A stretch of DNA of 64,000 bases, taken from positions 3,366,279-3,430,278 of the forward strand of contig NZ_CP011514.1 in NCBI RefSeq assembly GCF_001653795.1. Direction: 5' to 3'. The notes below the pieces were generated by a model. It worked only from the letters and a program-made list of their open reading frames with translations. It searched no databases and was not told the origin of the DNA. The DNA is from Mitsuaria sp. 7 (GTDB lineage: Bacteria; Pseudomonadota; Gammaproteobacteria; Burkholderiales; Burkholderiaceae_C). This document shows positions 8,669-17,858 of the stretch, piece by piece; positions within the stretch are counted from its first letter, which is position 1, and every line of letters begins with the position of its first letter. The position numbers and the translations under genes are program-made.

Positions 8669-10677
8669 TGGATGTCTCCACTCCGATGAACGCGGCGTCC
8701 GCCGCGATGGCCGCCGCCTCCGCCGCGGTGACGGCGACCGAAGCCGCGGCACACGGCGCGCATGGCAACTGGCTGCTGACGCCGCTCGTGCTGCTGGCCG
8801 CCGCAGTGCTCGCGGTGCCGCTGGCGCGCGGGTTGAAGCTGGGATCGATCCTGGGCTACCTCGTGGCCGGCGTGCTGCTCGGGCCGCAGGTGCTGGGACT
8901 GATCAGCCAGCCGGCGACGGTGTTGGAGGTCGGCGAATTCGGCGTCGTGCTGATGATGTTCCTGGTCGGCCTGGAGCTCGAGCCCAAGCGGCTGTGGGCG
9001 ATGCGCCGGCCGATCTTCGGCTGGGGCTCGGCGCAGATGCTGGGCTGCGCGGCGCTGCTGCTGATCCCGTCGTTCTTCCTCGACGCCGACTGGCATGCCG
9101 CCGTCATCGCGGCGCTGGGGCTGGCGATGTCGTCGACGGCGGTCGCGCTGGGCACGCTCAGCGAGAAGAACCTCGGCAACACGCGCGGCGGCCAGAGCGT
9201 CATCAGCGTCGCGCTGCTACAGGACATCGCCGCGATCCCGGTGCTGGCGCTGGTGCCCATCCTGGCCAGCCAGGGCCGGCCCGCGGCGGGGCACTCCGGC
9301 TACCGCATCTGGCTGGCGCTCGGCGCGCTGGTGCTGATCGTGCTCGGCGGACGGCTGCTGATGCGACCGCTGCTGCGCTGGATCGCGCGCAGCGGCACGC
9401 CGGAGATCTTCACCGCCGCCTCGCTGCTGCTGGTGCTGGCCGCGGCGATGCTGATGCAGAAGGTCGGTCTCTCGATGGCGCTGGGCGCGTTCGCGGCCGG
9501 CGTGCTGCTCGCCGAAAGCGAATACCGCCGCGCGCTCGAGGCCGACCTGGAGCCCTTCAAGGGCCTGCTGCTCGGGATGTTCTTCATCGCCGTGGGCATG
9601 GGCCTGGACCTCACCGTGCTGTGGCAGAAGCCCTTGGCCGTGCTCGGCCTGCTGGCCGCGTTGTGGCTGTGCAAGGGCCTCGTGCTGGCGGCGCTGGGCC
9701 GCGCGATGGGCCTGCCCAAGCCGGAGCGCGCGGTGTTCGTGATCCTGCTGGCGCAGGGCGGCGAGTTCGGCTTCGTCGTCTTCCAGCTTGCCGAGCAGGC
9801 CACGCTGCTCGACGCGGGTCAGCGCTCGGTCCTGGTGGCGGCGGTCGCGCTGTCGCTGGCGCTGACGCCGGCCCTGCTGGCCTGGGCGCAGCGGCGCGCC
9901 GGCCAGATCGAGCGCAAGTCCCCGCACGAGCTCACCGAGCAGCAGGAGTCCACGGTGATCATCGCGGGCTTCGGGCGCTACGGACAGATCATCGGGCGCA
10001 TGCTCTTCGCCAACGGCATTGCGGCGACGGTCCTGGACCACGATGCCGACACCGTCGAATCGCTGCGGCGCTTCGGCTGGCGCGTGTTCTGGGGCGACGC
10101 GACGCGGCTGGAGCTGCTGCGCACCGCGGGCGCGCAGCACGCGCAGGTGCTCGTGCTGGCGGTCGACGACTTCAACCACAGCGTCAAGATCGCCGAGATC
10201 GCGCGGCAGCACTTCCCGCACCTGACGATCGTCGCGCGGGCGCGCAACGTGCAGCACTACTACGCGCTGCGCGAACTCGGCGTCGAACTGATCGAACGCG
10301 AGACGCTGGACTCCGCGCTGATGAGCGCGCGCAGCGTGCTCCAGCAACTGGGCTGGGAGCCGCACGCGGCGCGGCAGATGGCCTGGCGCTTCCGCCGCCA
10401 CACCGTCGAGCAGACCGAGGAACTGCGCCCGCACCGCGGCGACCTGGACACGCTGATCGCGATGTCCAAGCGCGGTCGCGAGCAGTTGGAGGAGCGGCTG
10501 GCCGCGGAGCGCAAGGCGCTGGCGGAAGGCAAGGTCGGCAACCCGTGGCAGGAGCCGCATCTGGCGCCCGGCGCCGCGCCCGGTGCGGCACCCGGGACGG
10601 CACCAGGGACGGCACCAGGGACGGCACCAGGGACGGCACCGACCTCCTCCGAGCATCCCCTGCCCGGCAAGGCCTGA
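8668..10677 (+). CDS. Monovalent cation:proton antiporter, KefC/KefB type
   Basis: A 669-residue CPA2 antiporter. An Ala-rich N-terminal tail precedes about 12 transmembrane segments (residues ~32-410). These include LGYLVAGVLLGP, the conserved FLVGLELEP and LLQDIAAIPVLAL. A cytosolic TrkA-N/RCK domain begins near residue 428 with VIIAGFGRYGQIIGR, a Rossmann nucleotide-binding loop. The probable role is glutathione-gated potassium efflux protecting against electrophiles, judged from the KefF-like partner upstream (ATG overlaps its TGA). The last ~35 residues are a tandem APGA/APGT repeat of no known role. Confidence 0.9.
   Translation: MDVSTPMNAASAAMAAASAAVTATEAAAHGAHGNWLLTPLVLLAAAVLAVPLARGLKLGSILGYLVAGVLLGPQVLGLISQPATVLEVGEFGVVLMMFLVGLELEPKRLWAMRRPIFGWGSAQMLGCAALLLIPSFFLDADWHAAVIAALGLAMSSTAVALGTLSEKNLGNTRGGQSVISVALLQDIAAIPVLALVPILASQGRPAAGHSGYRIWLALGALVLIVLGGRLLMRPLLRWIARSGTPEIFTAASLLLVLAAAMLMQKVGLSMALGAFAAGVLLAESEYRRALEADLEPFKGLLLGMFFIAVGMGLDLTVLWQKPLAVLGLLAALWLCKGLVLAALGRAMGLPKPERAVFVILLAQGGEFGFVVFQLAEQATLLDAGQRSVLVAAVALSLALTPALLAWAQRRAGQIERKSPHELTEQQESTVIIAGFGRYGQIIGRMLFANGIAATVLDHDADTVESLRRFGWRVFWGDATRLELLRTAGAQHAQVLVLAVDDFNHSVKIAEIARQHFPHLTIVARARNVQHYYALRELGVELIERETLDSALMSARSVLQQLGWEPHAARQMAWRFRRHTVEQTEELRPHRGDLDTLIAMSKRGREQLEERLAAERKALAEGKVGNPWQEPHLAPGAAPGAAPGTAPGTAPGTAPGTAPTSSEHPLPGKA
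10564..10635 (+). repeat. 12-bp tandem minisatellite in the kefC-like 3' end
   Basis: Six head-to-tail 12-bp units encode APGA, APGA and then four APGT. Three consecutive units (10600-10635) are identical at the DNA level, which suggests recent slippage or expansion. All units keep the reading frame, so copy-number changes only lengthen or shorten the disordered C-terminal tail. Confidence 0.9.
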
Positions 10678-10702
10678 CGAGGCCGGCGACAATCACGCGC
10701 TT

Positions 10703-11143
10703 ATGTTTGCCCCTTCCCAACTCGAGGTCCGGCGCTTCTTCTGCCAGACCTTCCGCAAGTACCGCGACAAGCTGCCGCTGACGCCGATGGAGGCCATCGC
10801 CTCGGACTGGATCGAGCAGCACCCGGAATATCACGACGAACTCGCCGATGAGGTCGCCGCGCTCGCGGCGGTCTACACGGTCGAGGACGGCCGCACCAAC
10901 CCGTTCCTGCACCTGTCCATGCACCTGAGCCTGATGGAGCAGCACCAGATCGACCAGCCGACGGGCGTGCGTCAGGCGCTGGACCTGCTGGCGGCCCGGC
11001 GCCAGTCGCTGCACGAGGCCCACCATGAAGCCATGGAGTGCCTGGGCGAGATGATCTGGACCTCGCAGCGCAGCGGCCTCCCGCCCGACGGCCACGTCTA
11101 CCTGGACTGCCTGCGGCGCAAGGCGACGCGGACTCCGACCTGA
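10703..11143 (+). CDS. DUF1841 family protein
   Basis: A 146-residue cytoplasmic protein matching the DUF1841 family. It has an MFAPSQLEVRRFF N-terminus, PLTPMEAIASDWIEQHPEYH near residue 28, a central NPFLHLSMHLSLMEQ, and a CLGEMIWTSQRSGLPPDGHVYLDCLRR end. The function is unknown. The ATG at 10703 is the family start; the frame upstream is only the shadow of the KefC tail repeat. It converges with flgN, with a hairpin terminator between. Confidence 0.88.
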   Translation: MFAPSQLEVRRFFCQTFRKYRDKLPLTPMEAIASDWIEQHPEYHDELADEVAALAAVYTVEDGRTNPFLHLSMHLSLMEQHQIDQPTGVRQALDLLAARRQSLHEAHHEAMECLGEMIWTSQRSGLPPDGHVYLDCLRRKATRTPT

Positions 11144-11150
11144 AATGCAA

Positions 11151-11173
11151 AAGGCCACGCACTGCGTGGCCTT
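11151..11173 (-). terminator. Rho-independent terminator of the flgN side
   Basis: An 11-base perfect inverted repeat (AAGGCCACGCA/TGCGTGGCCTT, one base apart, so about 9-10 bp can pair) is followed on the minus strand by a T-rich run (TTTTGCATTT). It lies between the convergent DUF1841 and flgN genes. It best serves the leftward flgA-flgM-flgN transcript and may work in both directions. Confidence 0.8.
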
Positions 11174-11195
11174 CGTCATTGGAGAGGAACCTGGC

Positions 11196-11594
11196 TCAGG
11201 CCTGGATCGCGCCACCCAGACCCGACTTGCGCTCGTTCTTGCCGGACGCGCCGTACAGACCGCTCGGCTCGCCGGGCATCAGCACATCGATGGCGCGGTC
11301 CAGCGCCGCGGTGGCGCGGGCCAGCGATTCACGCTGGGCGGCGACGCGGCCACCGGCTTGCATCAGACGGGTACGCAGTCCCTGCGGCACGGTGCCGGTG
11401 CGCGCGGCCGCGCTGAACTGCTCGATCGCCCGTGCCAGCGCCGCGTGCAGCGACGCCGCGTGCAGCTCGATCGCCTGCGAGTCGCGTCGATGCAGCGCGT
11501 CGCCCAGCAGGTTCAGGCAGCTTTCGACGTCCTGGAGCGGTTGCTCCAGGTCGACGGGGGTCGTGGTCAGAGGCGTGGCGGTCATGGGCGTCAC
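11196..11594 (-). CDS. flgN: Flagellar export chaperone FlgN
   Basis: A 132-residue mostly helical protein (129 if it begins at ATG 11585 rather than GTG 11594; neither start has a clear ribosome-binding site). Its similarity to FlgN is weak in sequence but strong in position: directly downstream of flgM and flgA, next to the divergent flgBCD cluster. FlgN binds the hook-filament junction proteins FlgK and FlgL and delivers them to the export gate. Both clients are encoded about 10 kb away. Helical heptad-like segments (LQDVESCLNLLGDALHRRD, AALARAIEQFSAA) fit the family. Confidence 0.78.
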   Translation of the reverse strand: MTPMTATPLTTTPVDLEQPLQDVESCLNLLGDALHRRDSQAIELHAASLHAALARAIEQFSAAARTGTVPQGLRTRLMQAGGRVAAQRESLARATAALDRAIDVLMPGEPSGLYGASGKNERKSGLGGAIQA

Positions 11595-11648
11595 CGGAAA
11601 AGCTGGGGTCGTGGCTCGCTACAGCTCAGCGTCTTGCGACGGAGCGGT

Positions 11649-11972
11649 TCAATGCGACTGCTGGGTGCGGCCCAGCATCTCGGACGCGTTGGCGATCAGC
11701 TTGTCGGCGATCGCGTCGGCGTTGATCTTGAACTCGCCCTTCTCGATCGCGCTGGCGATGCGGGAGACCTTCTCCGCGTCGAAGCTGCCGTCGTCCGAGC
11801 CGGGGCCCGAGATCAGGCTGCTGACCGTGCTCGACAGTTCGACCTTGGACCCCTCGTTCGAGGGGGCCGCGGCGCTGCCCTTGGCGGTCTTGGCACCGCC
11901 CTCGGTCGCGCCGGCAGCAGTGCCGCCGACTTTCGAGTAGGCATTGATGTCAGCGTTGTTACCGATCTTCAT
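11649..11972 (-). CDS. flgM: Anti-sigma-28 factor FlgM
   Basis: A 107-residue FlgM. The N-terminus MKIGNNADINAYSKV is followed by a disordered Ala/Gly/Lys stretch. The C-terminal sigma-binding helices start near residue 57 (KVELSST) and include FDAEKVSRIASAIEKGEFKINADAIADKLI. FlgM holds FliA inactive until it is exported through the finished hook. The start at ATG 11972 has a GGAGAAAC site. A sigma-28-type promoter lies about 50 bp upstream (12023-12049), which would give FliA control of its own inhibitor. It is followed by flgN. Confidence 0.93.
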   Translation of the reverse strand: MKIGNNADINAYSKVGGTAAGATEGGAKTAKGSAAAPSNEGSKVELSSTVSSLISGPGSDDGSFDAEKVSRIASAIEKGEFKINADAIADKLIANASEMLGRTQQSH

Positions 11973-12022
11973 GGTGTTTCTCCATGGGCCCGAGAACTTC
12001 CGGAACCCTTCCATTAGCGGGT

Positions 12023-12049
12023 TTATCGACCCGCCTGGACAGAACTTGA
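12023..12049 (-). promoter_or_regulatory. Sigma-28 (FliA) promoter of flgM
   Basis: On the minus strand TCAAGTTC, an 11-base spacer and GTCGATAA match the enterobacterial sigma-28 consensus TAAAGTTT-N11-GCCGATAA at 13 of 16 positions with exact spacing. It lies in the flgA-flgM gap, about 50 bp before the flgM ATG. This suggests flgM/flgN can be transcribed apart from flgA. Confidence 0.75.
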
Positions 12050-12092
12050 GGGCCGCGCTTCACAAATTAGACAGATCTCTCGGTGAAGGGCA

Positions 12093-12917
12093 TCACAGTA
12101 CCACCTCCACCCGTCGTTCACCGATCGTACGCCCGGTGGCCATGCGGCCATTGTCGAAACGCACGCGGACATCCTGGCCTTCCAGCCCGACGCCCATCGC
12201 CTGGCCTTCGCCGGCGATCGCGTAACCATCACCGGTCGCCATGACCTGCACCCGGTCGCCCGGCTGCACCCATTGGCGCAGCTTCAGGTCCACGGAACGC
12301 AGTGCCTGGCCGGCCGCGACCGGTTTGGCCAGATGACGTCCGAGCCACGCTTCCGATTGTGTATAGATGGCGCCGGACTCACCGGCAATATCTACTTCGG
12401 CCAACCGGAAGTGTTCTTGAGTCAGGATGGTGCCGGTCGGCAGGTCCGCGGCCGCGACGAACGCCTGACCGTACACCTTGATCGTCAGCGGCAACGTCAC
12501 GTTCCACTTGGTCACGCCGGCCACGCAGCGCAGGCCCAGACGGCTGCGGCCCCACATCCTGGTGCCGGGCGGCAGGTAGGGCTGGATCTGCGCGCAGGGC
12601 GCCAGGCGCAGGCGCGGGTCCAGCTTGCCGATCTCGATCTCCACGCGGGCCTGGTTGGGCGCCACCTGGCGGGCTCCGGCCATCGCCAGCGTCTGCAGGC
12701 GATCTTCCAGCGTCGCGTCCAGCGCGTTCAGGCCTGAGCCGCCGGGTTCGCTGATAGAGATATTGGGCGCCACGGCCACCTGCACCGGCGCCGCCGTCTG
12801 CGCGTCGGCCTCGTCCACCAGCCCGAACATCAGCCACACGGACATCAGCGCCCCCGCCAGCAGGGCGGGCAGCGCCTGCGCGTGGCGGGCATGGGTGGAG
12901 TGGCAGCTTTGCGGCAT
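12093..12917 (-). CDS. flgA: Flagellar basal body P-ring formation protein FlgA
   Basis: A 274-residue periplasmic chaperone for P-ring (FlgI) assembly. An N-terminal hydrophobic segment (about residues 15-33) followed by EADAQ is a signal peptide. The C-terminal SAF-like domain is clear: VVAAADLPTGTILTQEHFRL-type sequence near residue 155, then AGQALRSVDLKLRQWVQPGDRVQVMATG. It is transcribed leftward, divergent from flgB with about 150 bp between, and upstream of flgM and flgN. Confidence 0.92.
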   Translation of the reverse strand: MPQSCHSTHARHAQALPALLAGALMSVWLMFGLVDEADAQTAAPVQVAVAPNISISEPGGSGLNALDATLEDRLQTLAMAGARQVAPNQARVEIEIGKLDPRLRLAPCAQIQPYLPPGTRMWGRSRLGLRCVAGVTKWNVTLPLTIKVYGQAFVAAADLPTGTILTQEHFRLAEVDIAGESGAIYTQSEAWLGRHLAKPVAAGQALRSVDLKLRQWVQPGDRVQVMATGDGYAIAGEGQAMGVGLEGQDVRVRFDNGRMATGRTIGERRVEVVL

Positions 12918-13066
12918 GGATCGGAACTGTACGGATCCGGGGCTCGCCAGTGGCTTCGAAATGCGCCGGGATCACCCGTCTTATCGCGCTCATGTTTTCG
13001 GACCTGCTGAACACAATGCTCGAACGTGACAGAAACGGGTGACAGGTCGTCCGAAGGAGAAACGTG

Positions 13067-13456
13067 ATGCTGAACAAACTGACCGACGCGATGAATTTCC
13101 AGTCCCAGGCGCTGACCCTGCGGGCGGAGCGTCAGCGTCTGCTGGCCAGCAACATCGCCAACGCCGACACCCCGGGCTACCAGTCCAAGGACATGGACTT
13201 CGCCAAGGCGCTGCGCGCGGCGACCTCCCCGGCGGCCAGCCCGTCGGACTCCAACCAGACCTTGACGCAGCGCACGCAGAACGCGCTGCAGAGCAGCCTG
13301 AGTTCCATGACCAGCATGGACAGCAACACCGTCGACATGGACCGCGAGCGCGCCAGCTTCGCCGACAACACGGTGAAGTACGAGGCCTCGCTGCGATTCC
13401 TGAACGGCTCCATCCGCACCATGATGGATGCGATGAAGTCGCCGAACGCTTCCTGA
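13067..13456 (+). CDS. flgB: Flagellar basal-body rod protein FlgB
   Basis: A 129-residue proximal rod protein, exported by the flagellar type III apparatus. The flagellar rod/hook signature is at the N-terminus (RQRLLASNIANADTPGYQ), and the C-terminal helix carries SLRFLNGSIRTMMDAM. The start at ATG 13067 has an AAGGAG site 6-8 bases upstream; the overlapping GTG at 13064 is less likely. It is the first gene of the rightward flgB-flgL cluster and is followed after 27 bp by flgC. Confidence 0.95.
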   Translation: MLNKLTDAMNFQSQALTLRAERQRLLASNIANADTPGYQSKDMDFAKALRAATSPAASPSDSNQTLTQRTQNALQSSLSSMTSMDSNTVDMDRERASFADNTVKYEASLRFLNGSIRTMMDAMKSPNAS

Positions 13457-13483
13457 TCCGGGTAACGAGACAAGGAGCCCGTC

Positions 13484-13900
13484 ATGTCGATGTTCAGCAT
13501 CTTCCACATCAGCGGCAGCGCGGTCAGCGCGCAGAGCCAGCGCCTGAACGCGGTGGCCAGCAACATGGCCAACGCGGACACGGTCGCCGGCCCGGACGGC
13601 CAGGCGTACAAGGCACGCCAGGTCGTGTTCCAGAGCGTCCTGGCCCAGAACGGCACCGACCAGACCGACGTCGGCGTGCAGGTGGTGGGCGTCCAGGAGA
13701 ACCAGACCCCCGGCCGCCGTATCCACGATCCGAGCCACCAGTTGGCCGACGCCGACGGCTACGTCACCTACAGCAACGTCAACAGCGTCGAGGAGATGGT
13801 CAACATGATCTCCGCCTCGCGCTCGTACCAGAACAACCTCGAAGTCATGGGCACCGCCAAGTCGCTGCTGCTCAAGACCCTGCAGATGGGCCAGGGCTGA
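13484..13900 (+). CDS. flgC: Flagellar basal-body rod protein FlgC
   Basis: A 138-residue rod protein. It has the N-terminal SQRLNAVASNMANADTV rod signature and a C-terminal helix EEMVNMISASRSYQNNLEVMGTAKSLLLKTL. FlgC polymerises with FlgB and FlgF as the proximal rod. A CAAGGAG site precedes the ATG. It lies between flgB and flgD with short gaps typical of one transcript. Confidence 0.96.
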   Translation: MSMFSIFHISGSAVSAQSQRLNAVASNMANADTVAGPDGQAYKARQVVFQSVLAQNGTDQTDVGVQVVGVQENQTPGRRIHDPSHQLADADGYVTYSNVNSVEEMVNMISASRSYQNNLEVMGTAKSLLLKTLQMGQG

Positions 13901-13941
13901 TCGCCCGCTCCCTTCCTGAACAACCGAACGGAACGCCCATC

Positions 13942-14601
13942 ATGGATTTCACCGCCCTGAACGCCAACACGAAGACCGGCGCCGCCTCGAACACGGCCAC
14001 CGCGAGCCCCACCGGCACGAGCGCGCAGGAGACCTCGGACCGCTTCCTGAAGCTGCTGGTCGCGCAGCTGCAGAACCAGGACCCGATGAACCCGATGGAC
14101 AACGCCGCCGTCACCACGCAGATGGCGCAGATCCAGACCGTCACCGGCGTCAGCACGCTGAACAGCAGCATCCAGGGCCTGTCCAGCCAGTTCGGCCAGA
14201 TGCAGGCGCTGCAGAGCGTGAGCCTGGTCGGCCGCGAGGTCACCGTGCCCGGCAACAAGGTGAACGTCGCCGACGGCAAGGCCACGATGAACTTCGATCT
14301 GGCCAGCGGCGCCGACGCGGTCAAGCTGGAGATCCTCAACGGCGCCGGCGAGGTGGTCTCCACGCAGGACCTCGGCAAGATGAAGAGCGGCATGCAGTCG
14401 TATACCTGGGACGCCTCCAAGGCGACCGAGACGACCAACCTGAGCTTCCGCATCACGGCGACCAACGCCAGCGCCCCGGTCACGGCGACCACCCTCACCC
14501 GCGACACGGTGCGCGCGGTGAACACGAGCGGCGCCACGCTGCAGCTCGAACTGAAGAATTCCGGCCTGGTCGATTACGACAAGGTCCGCTCGCTGGGCTG
14601 A
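13942..14601 (+). CDS. flgD: Flagellar hook assembly scaffold protein FlgD
   Basis: A 219-residue hook cap protein. The N-terminal FlgD motif is clear near residues 30-55 (ETSDRFLKLLVAQLQNQDPMNPMDN), and a C-terminal Ig/FlgD-like fold contains QSYTWDASK. FlgD sits on the growing tip and guides FlgE addition; it is lost when the hook is complete. The ATG at 13942 starts the conserved part; the long upstream frame overlaps flgB/flgC and is not coding. Confidence 0.95.
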   Translation: MDFTALNANTKTGAASNTATASPTGTSAQETSDRFLKLLVAQLQNQDPMNPMDNAAVTTQMAQIQTVTGVSTLNSSIQGLSSQFGQMQALQSVSLVGREVTVPGNKVNVADGKATMNFDLASGADAVKLEILNGAGEVVSTQDLGKMKSGMQSYTWDASKATETTNLSFRITATNASAPVTATTLTRDTVRAVNTSGATLQLELKNSGLVDYDKVRSLG

Positions 14602-14679
14602 TCCCAGCAAACCCGCCCCCAGCCCAGCTCCCCAGCTTTACCCCGCAGATTCGCGCCTGAATCGCCCAAGGACACGACC

Positions 14680-16083
14680 ATGAGCTTCCAACAAGGCCTC
14701 TCCGGACTGAACGCTTCCAGCAAGAACCTGGAAGTCATCGGCAACAACATCGCCAACTCGCAGACCTACGGCGCCAAGGCGTCGCGGGCCGAGTTCGCCG
14801 ACATGTACGCGGCCTCGCTCAACGGCGCCGGCACCAGCGACGTCGGCATCGGCGTGCAGGTCCAGACGGTGGCCCAGCAGTTCACGCAGGGCAACATCTC
14901 GATCACCGAGAACCCGATGGACCTGGCGATCAACGGCGCCGGCTTCTTCCAGGTCTCCGACGGCAAGAGCCCGACGGTGTACACCCGCAACGGCCAGTTC
15001 AAGGTCGACAAGGACGGTAACATCGTCAACAACGAGCAGCTCAAGCTGATGGGCTACCCCGCGGACGCCAACGGCGTGATCCAGCCGGGTCTGGCGCAAG
15101 GCCTGAAGCTGCCCACGGGCGGCATCGACCCCAAGGTCACCAGCGACATCAAGATGGAGTTCAACCTGGACTCCCGCGCCGGCCCGACCGCCGCCTATGA
15201 CCTGACCGATCCGGCCGACCCGAACTCGGCCAAGATCGACAAGACCGGCATCACGCTGAACGACCCGACCTCGTACAACAACGCGACGTCGATGACGGTG
15301 TACGACGCCAAGGGCCAGCCCACCGCGCTGACCATGTACTTCCAGCGCGCCAACAACGACGACGCCAACGGCAACACCGTCTGGAACGTCTACCTGACGG
15401 CCAACGGCAGCGCCGTGCAGTTCGACTCCGCGGGCAACCCGATCGAGACCGACAACGGCACGCCCAAGGGCAACCCGCTGACGCCGTTCACGCAGATGAC
15501 CTTCCTGCCCACCGGCGGCAAGCCCGTCTCGCCCGGCCCGAGCGAGTTCCTGAACCTGAAGATCCCCGCCGGCGTGAACTCGCAAGGCGCCCCGACGCTG
15601 CCGATCCCGGCGCCGCCGGCCGACCCGTCCGATCCGTCGGTGCAGGGCATCAGCTTCGACCTGCGCTCGGCGACCGAGAACGGCTCCAACTTCGCCGTCA
15701 CCGACCTGAACCAGAACGGCTACGCGCCGGGTCAGCTGGTCGGCATCAAGCTGGAAGACAACGGCATCGTCACCGCCCGTTATTCGAACGGCGAATCGAA
15801 GCCGGCCGGCCAGGTCGAGCTCGCCAACTTCCGCAACCCGCAGGGCCTGCAGCCGCTGGGCGGCAACGTCTGGGCGCGCACGAACTCGTCGGGCGATCCG
15901 GTCGTCGGCGTTCCCGGCGACGGCAACCTCGGTTCGCTGACCCCCGGCGCGCTGGAGGAATCCAACGTCGATCTGACCTCCGAGCTGGTGAACATGATGA
16001 CCGCGCAGCGCGTCTACCAGGCCAACTCGCAGACCATCAAGACGCAGGACCAGGTCCTGCAGACGCTGGTCAATCTGCGCTGA
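14680..16083 (+). CDS. flgE: Flagellar hook protein FlgE
   Basis: A 467-residue hook subunit. The N-terminal rod/hook motif (SSKNLEVIGNNIANSQTYG) and the C-terminal helix (VNMMTAQRVYQANSQTIKTQDQVLQTLVNLR) form the conserved D0 core. The FlgF/G-type D1 region MDLAINGAGFFQV is near residue 80. The middle is a variable D2 domain rich in Pro, Gly and Asn. The length is within the betaproteobacterial range. An AAGGA site lies before the ATG. Confidence 0.96.
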   Translation: MSFQQGLSGLNASSKNLEVIGNNIANSQTYGAKASRAEFADMYAASLNGAGTSDVGIGVQVQTVAQQFTQGNISITENPMDLAINGAGFFQVSDGKSPTVYTRNGQFKVDKDGNIVNNEQLKLMGYPADANGVIQPGLAQGLKLPTGGIDPKVTSDIKMEFNLDSRAGPTAAYDLTDPADPNSAKIDKTGITLNDPTSYNNATSMTVYDAKGQPTALTMYFQRANNDDANGNTVWNVYLTANGSAVQFDSAGNPIETDNGTPKGNPLTPFTQMTFLPTGGKPVSPGPSEFLNLKIPAGVNSQGAPTLPIPAPPADPSDPSVQGISFDLRSATENGSNFAVTDLNQNGYAPGQLVGIKLEDNGIVTARYSNGESKPAGQVELANFRNPQGLQPLGGNVWARTNSSGDPVVGVPGDGNLGSLTPGALEESNVDLTSELVNMMTAQRVYQANSQTIKTQDQVLQTLVNLR

Positions 16084-16135
16084 TCCCGGCGCAGCCGACC
16101 TGATCCCGCCCGTAGCCGATCGCTGAGGAGTTCCG

Positions 16136-16864
16136 ATGGACCGCATGATCTACCTGTCGATGAGCGGCGCCCAGGCGGCGATGTCGCGCCAGGACGTGCT
16201 CTCCAACAACCTGGCCAACGCCAACAGCAACGGCTTCCGGGCCGAGCTGCAGGCGTTCCGGGCGGTGCCCATCCGCGGCGAGGGCGCGTCCACGCGCGCC
16301 TTCGCGCTGGAGACGACCACCGGCCACGACCTCAGCGCCGGCCCGATCACGACGACCGACCGCAACCTGGACGTCGCCATGAAGGGCAAGTCCTGGATGG
16401 CCGTGCAGGCGCTGGACGGCACCGAGGCCTACACCCGCGCCGGCTCGATGGACGTCGACCAGGACGGCGTGCTGCGCATGCGCAACGGCCTGCAGGTGCT
16501 GGGTGACGGCGGTCCGATCACCGTGCCGCCCAACTCGACGATCTCCATCGGCGACGACGGCACCGTGGTGGCCAAGGCCGACGGACAGCGTCCGGTCAAC
16601 ATCGGCAAGATCAAGCTGGTCACCGAGGACGGCCGTTTCACGCGCCGCGAGGACGGCCTGTTCATCGCCGACGGCGGCGATCCCATGCCCGCCGATCCCG
16701 CCGCCCGGCTGCAGTCGGGCGCCCTCGAGGGCTCCAACGTGAGCCCGGTCGAGACCATGGTCGGCATGATCGCCGCCGCCCGCCAGTTCGAGCAGCAGAT
16801 GAAGATGCTGACGATCGCCCAGACCCACGGCCAGGCAGCCTCCAAGCTGCTGTCCGACAGCTGA
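16136..16864 (+). CDS. flgF: Flagellar basal-body rod protein FlgF
   Basis: A 242-residue proximal rod protein. It starts [34 protein letters not shown], the FlgF form of the rod signature. The [25 protein letters not shown] block follows, and a C-terminal [21 protein letters not shown] helix. A GAGGAG site precedes the ATG. It lies between flgE and flgG, the normal order. Confidence 0.96.
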   Translation: MDRMIYLSMSGAQAAMSRQDVLSNNLANANSNGFRAELQAFRAVPIRGEGASTRAFALETTTGHDLSAGPITTTDRNLDVAMKGKSWMAVQALDGTEAYTRAGSMDVDQDGVLRMRNGLQVLGDGGPITVPPNSTISIGDDGTVVAKADGQRPVNIGKIKLVTEDGRFTRREDGLFIADGGDPMPADPAARLQSGALEGSNVSPVETMVGMIAAARQFEQQMKMLTIAQTHGQAASKLLSDS

Positions 16865-16925
16865 TCCGCCTGCTCACAGTTCGCAGTACGGAACCGCTTT
16901 AGCTACAGGATTCAGGAGACTTCAA

Positions 16926-17708
16926 ATGCTTCGTTCGCTCTGGACCGCCAAGACCGGCATGGAAACCCAGCAGACCCAGCTGGACGTGATTTCCCACAAC
17001 CTCGCCAACGTCTCGACCAACGGGTTCAAGAAGTCGCATGCGGTCTTCGAAGACCTGATGTACCAGACGCTGCGCCAGCCCGGCGCCAACAACACCGAGC
17101 AGACCACGCTGCCCACCGGCATGCAGGTCGGCCTGGGCTCGCGCGCGGTCGCCACCTCCCGCAGCCACTCGCAGGGCAGCCTGACGCAGACGTCCAACTA
17201 CCTGGACGTCGCCGTCAAGGGCAACGGTTTCTTCCAGGTCCAGATGCCCGACGGCACGACGGCCTACACCCGTGACGGCAGCTTCCAGCTGGACGCCAAC
17301 GGCCAGGTCGTCACCAACAACGGCAACACCGTGCTGCCGGGGATCATCGTCCCGGCCGACGCCAAGTCCCTGACCATAGGCGCCGACGGCACGGTGAGCG
17401 TCACCACCGCCGCCAGCGCCACGCCGACGACGCTGGGCCAGCTGCAGCTGGCGAACTTCATCAACCCGCCGGGGCTGGAGTCGCTGGGCGGCAACCTGTA
17501 CGCCGAGACGGTCGCCTCCGGCACGCCGCAGACCGGCGCCCCCGGCCAGAACAGCCTGGGCACGGTGCAGCAGGGCTTCGTCGAAACCTCGAACGTCAAC
17601 GTCGTCGAGGAACTCGTCCAGATGATCCAGACGCAGCGCGCCTACGAGATGAACTCGAAGGCGATCACCACCACCGACCAGATGCTCCAGAAGCTGTCGC
17701 AGATCTGA
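16926..17708 (+). CDS. flgG: Flagellar distal rod protein FlgG
   Basis: A 260-residue distal rod subunit. The N-terminus [37 protein letters not shown] is diagnostic. [18 protein letters not shown] is near residue 95, and the C-terminal [19 protein letters not shown] helix is intact. The distal rod passes through the P- and L-rings made by FlgI and FlgH, encoded next. A CAGGAG site lies just upstream. Confidence 0.97.
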   Translation: MLRSLWTAKTGMETQQTQLDVISHNLANVSTNGFKKSHAVFEDLMYQTLRQPGANNTEQTTLPTGMQVGLGSRAVATSRSHSQGSLTQTSNYLDVAVKGNGFFQVQMPDGTTAYTRDGSFQLDANGQVVTNNGNTVLPGIIVPADAKSLTIGADGTVSVTTAASATPTTLGQLQLANFINPPGLESLGGNLYAETVASGTPQTGAPGQNSLGTVQQGFVETSNVNVVEELVQMIQTQRAYEMNSKAITTTDQMLQKLSQI

Positions 17709-17858
17709 CCGGACTGAGGGGCTCACTTCGGTCGATCGGGCGCGCATCGCCCGGGCGACGATGAGGGTTCCATCGTCCAGATCCCGCCGGCCCCGCGCGG
17801 CGCACCCACCCGGTGCCACGGCCGGCGTCCCGACACGCCGCGAATCCAGGAGTTGTTC
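17709..17858 (+). other. flgG-flgH gap with two small hairpins
   Basis: The 150-bp spacer holds two perfect short stems: CGGGCG/CGCCCG at 17737-17753 and GACGATG/CATCGTC at 17757-17777. Neither is followed by a T-run on the plus strand, so they look more like RNA-stability or processing elements than terminators. The gap is longer than the others in the cluster. Confidence 0.4.

Noticed and set aside
14638..16146. 502-codon open frame antisense to flgE
   Set aside because: A shadow of flgE third-position GC; no homology-like motifs.
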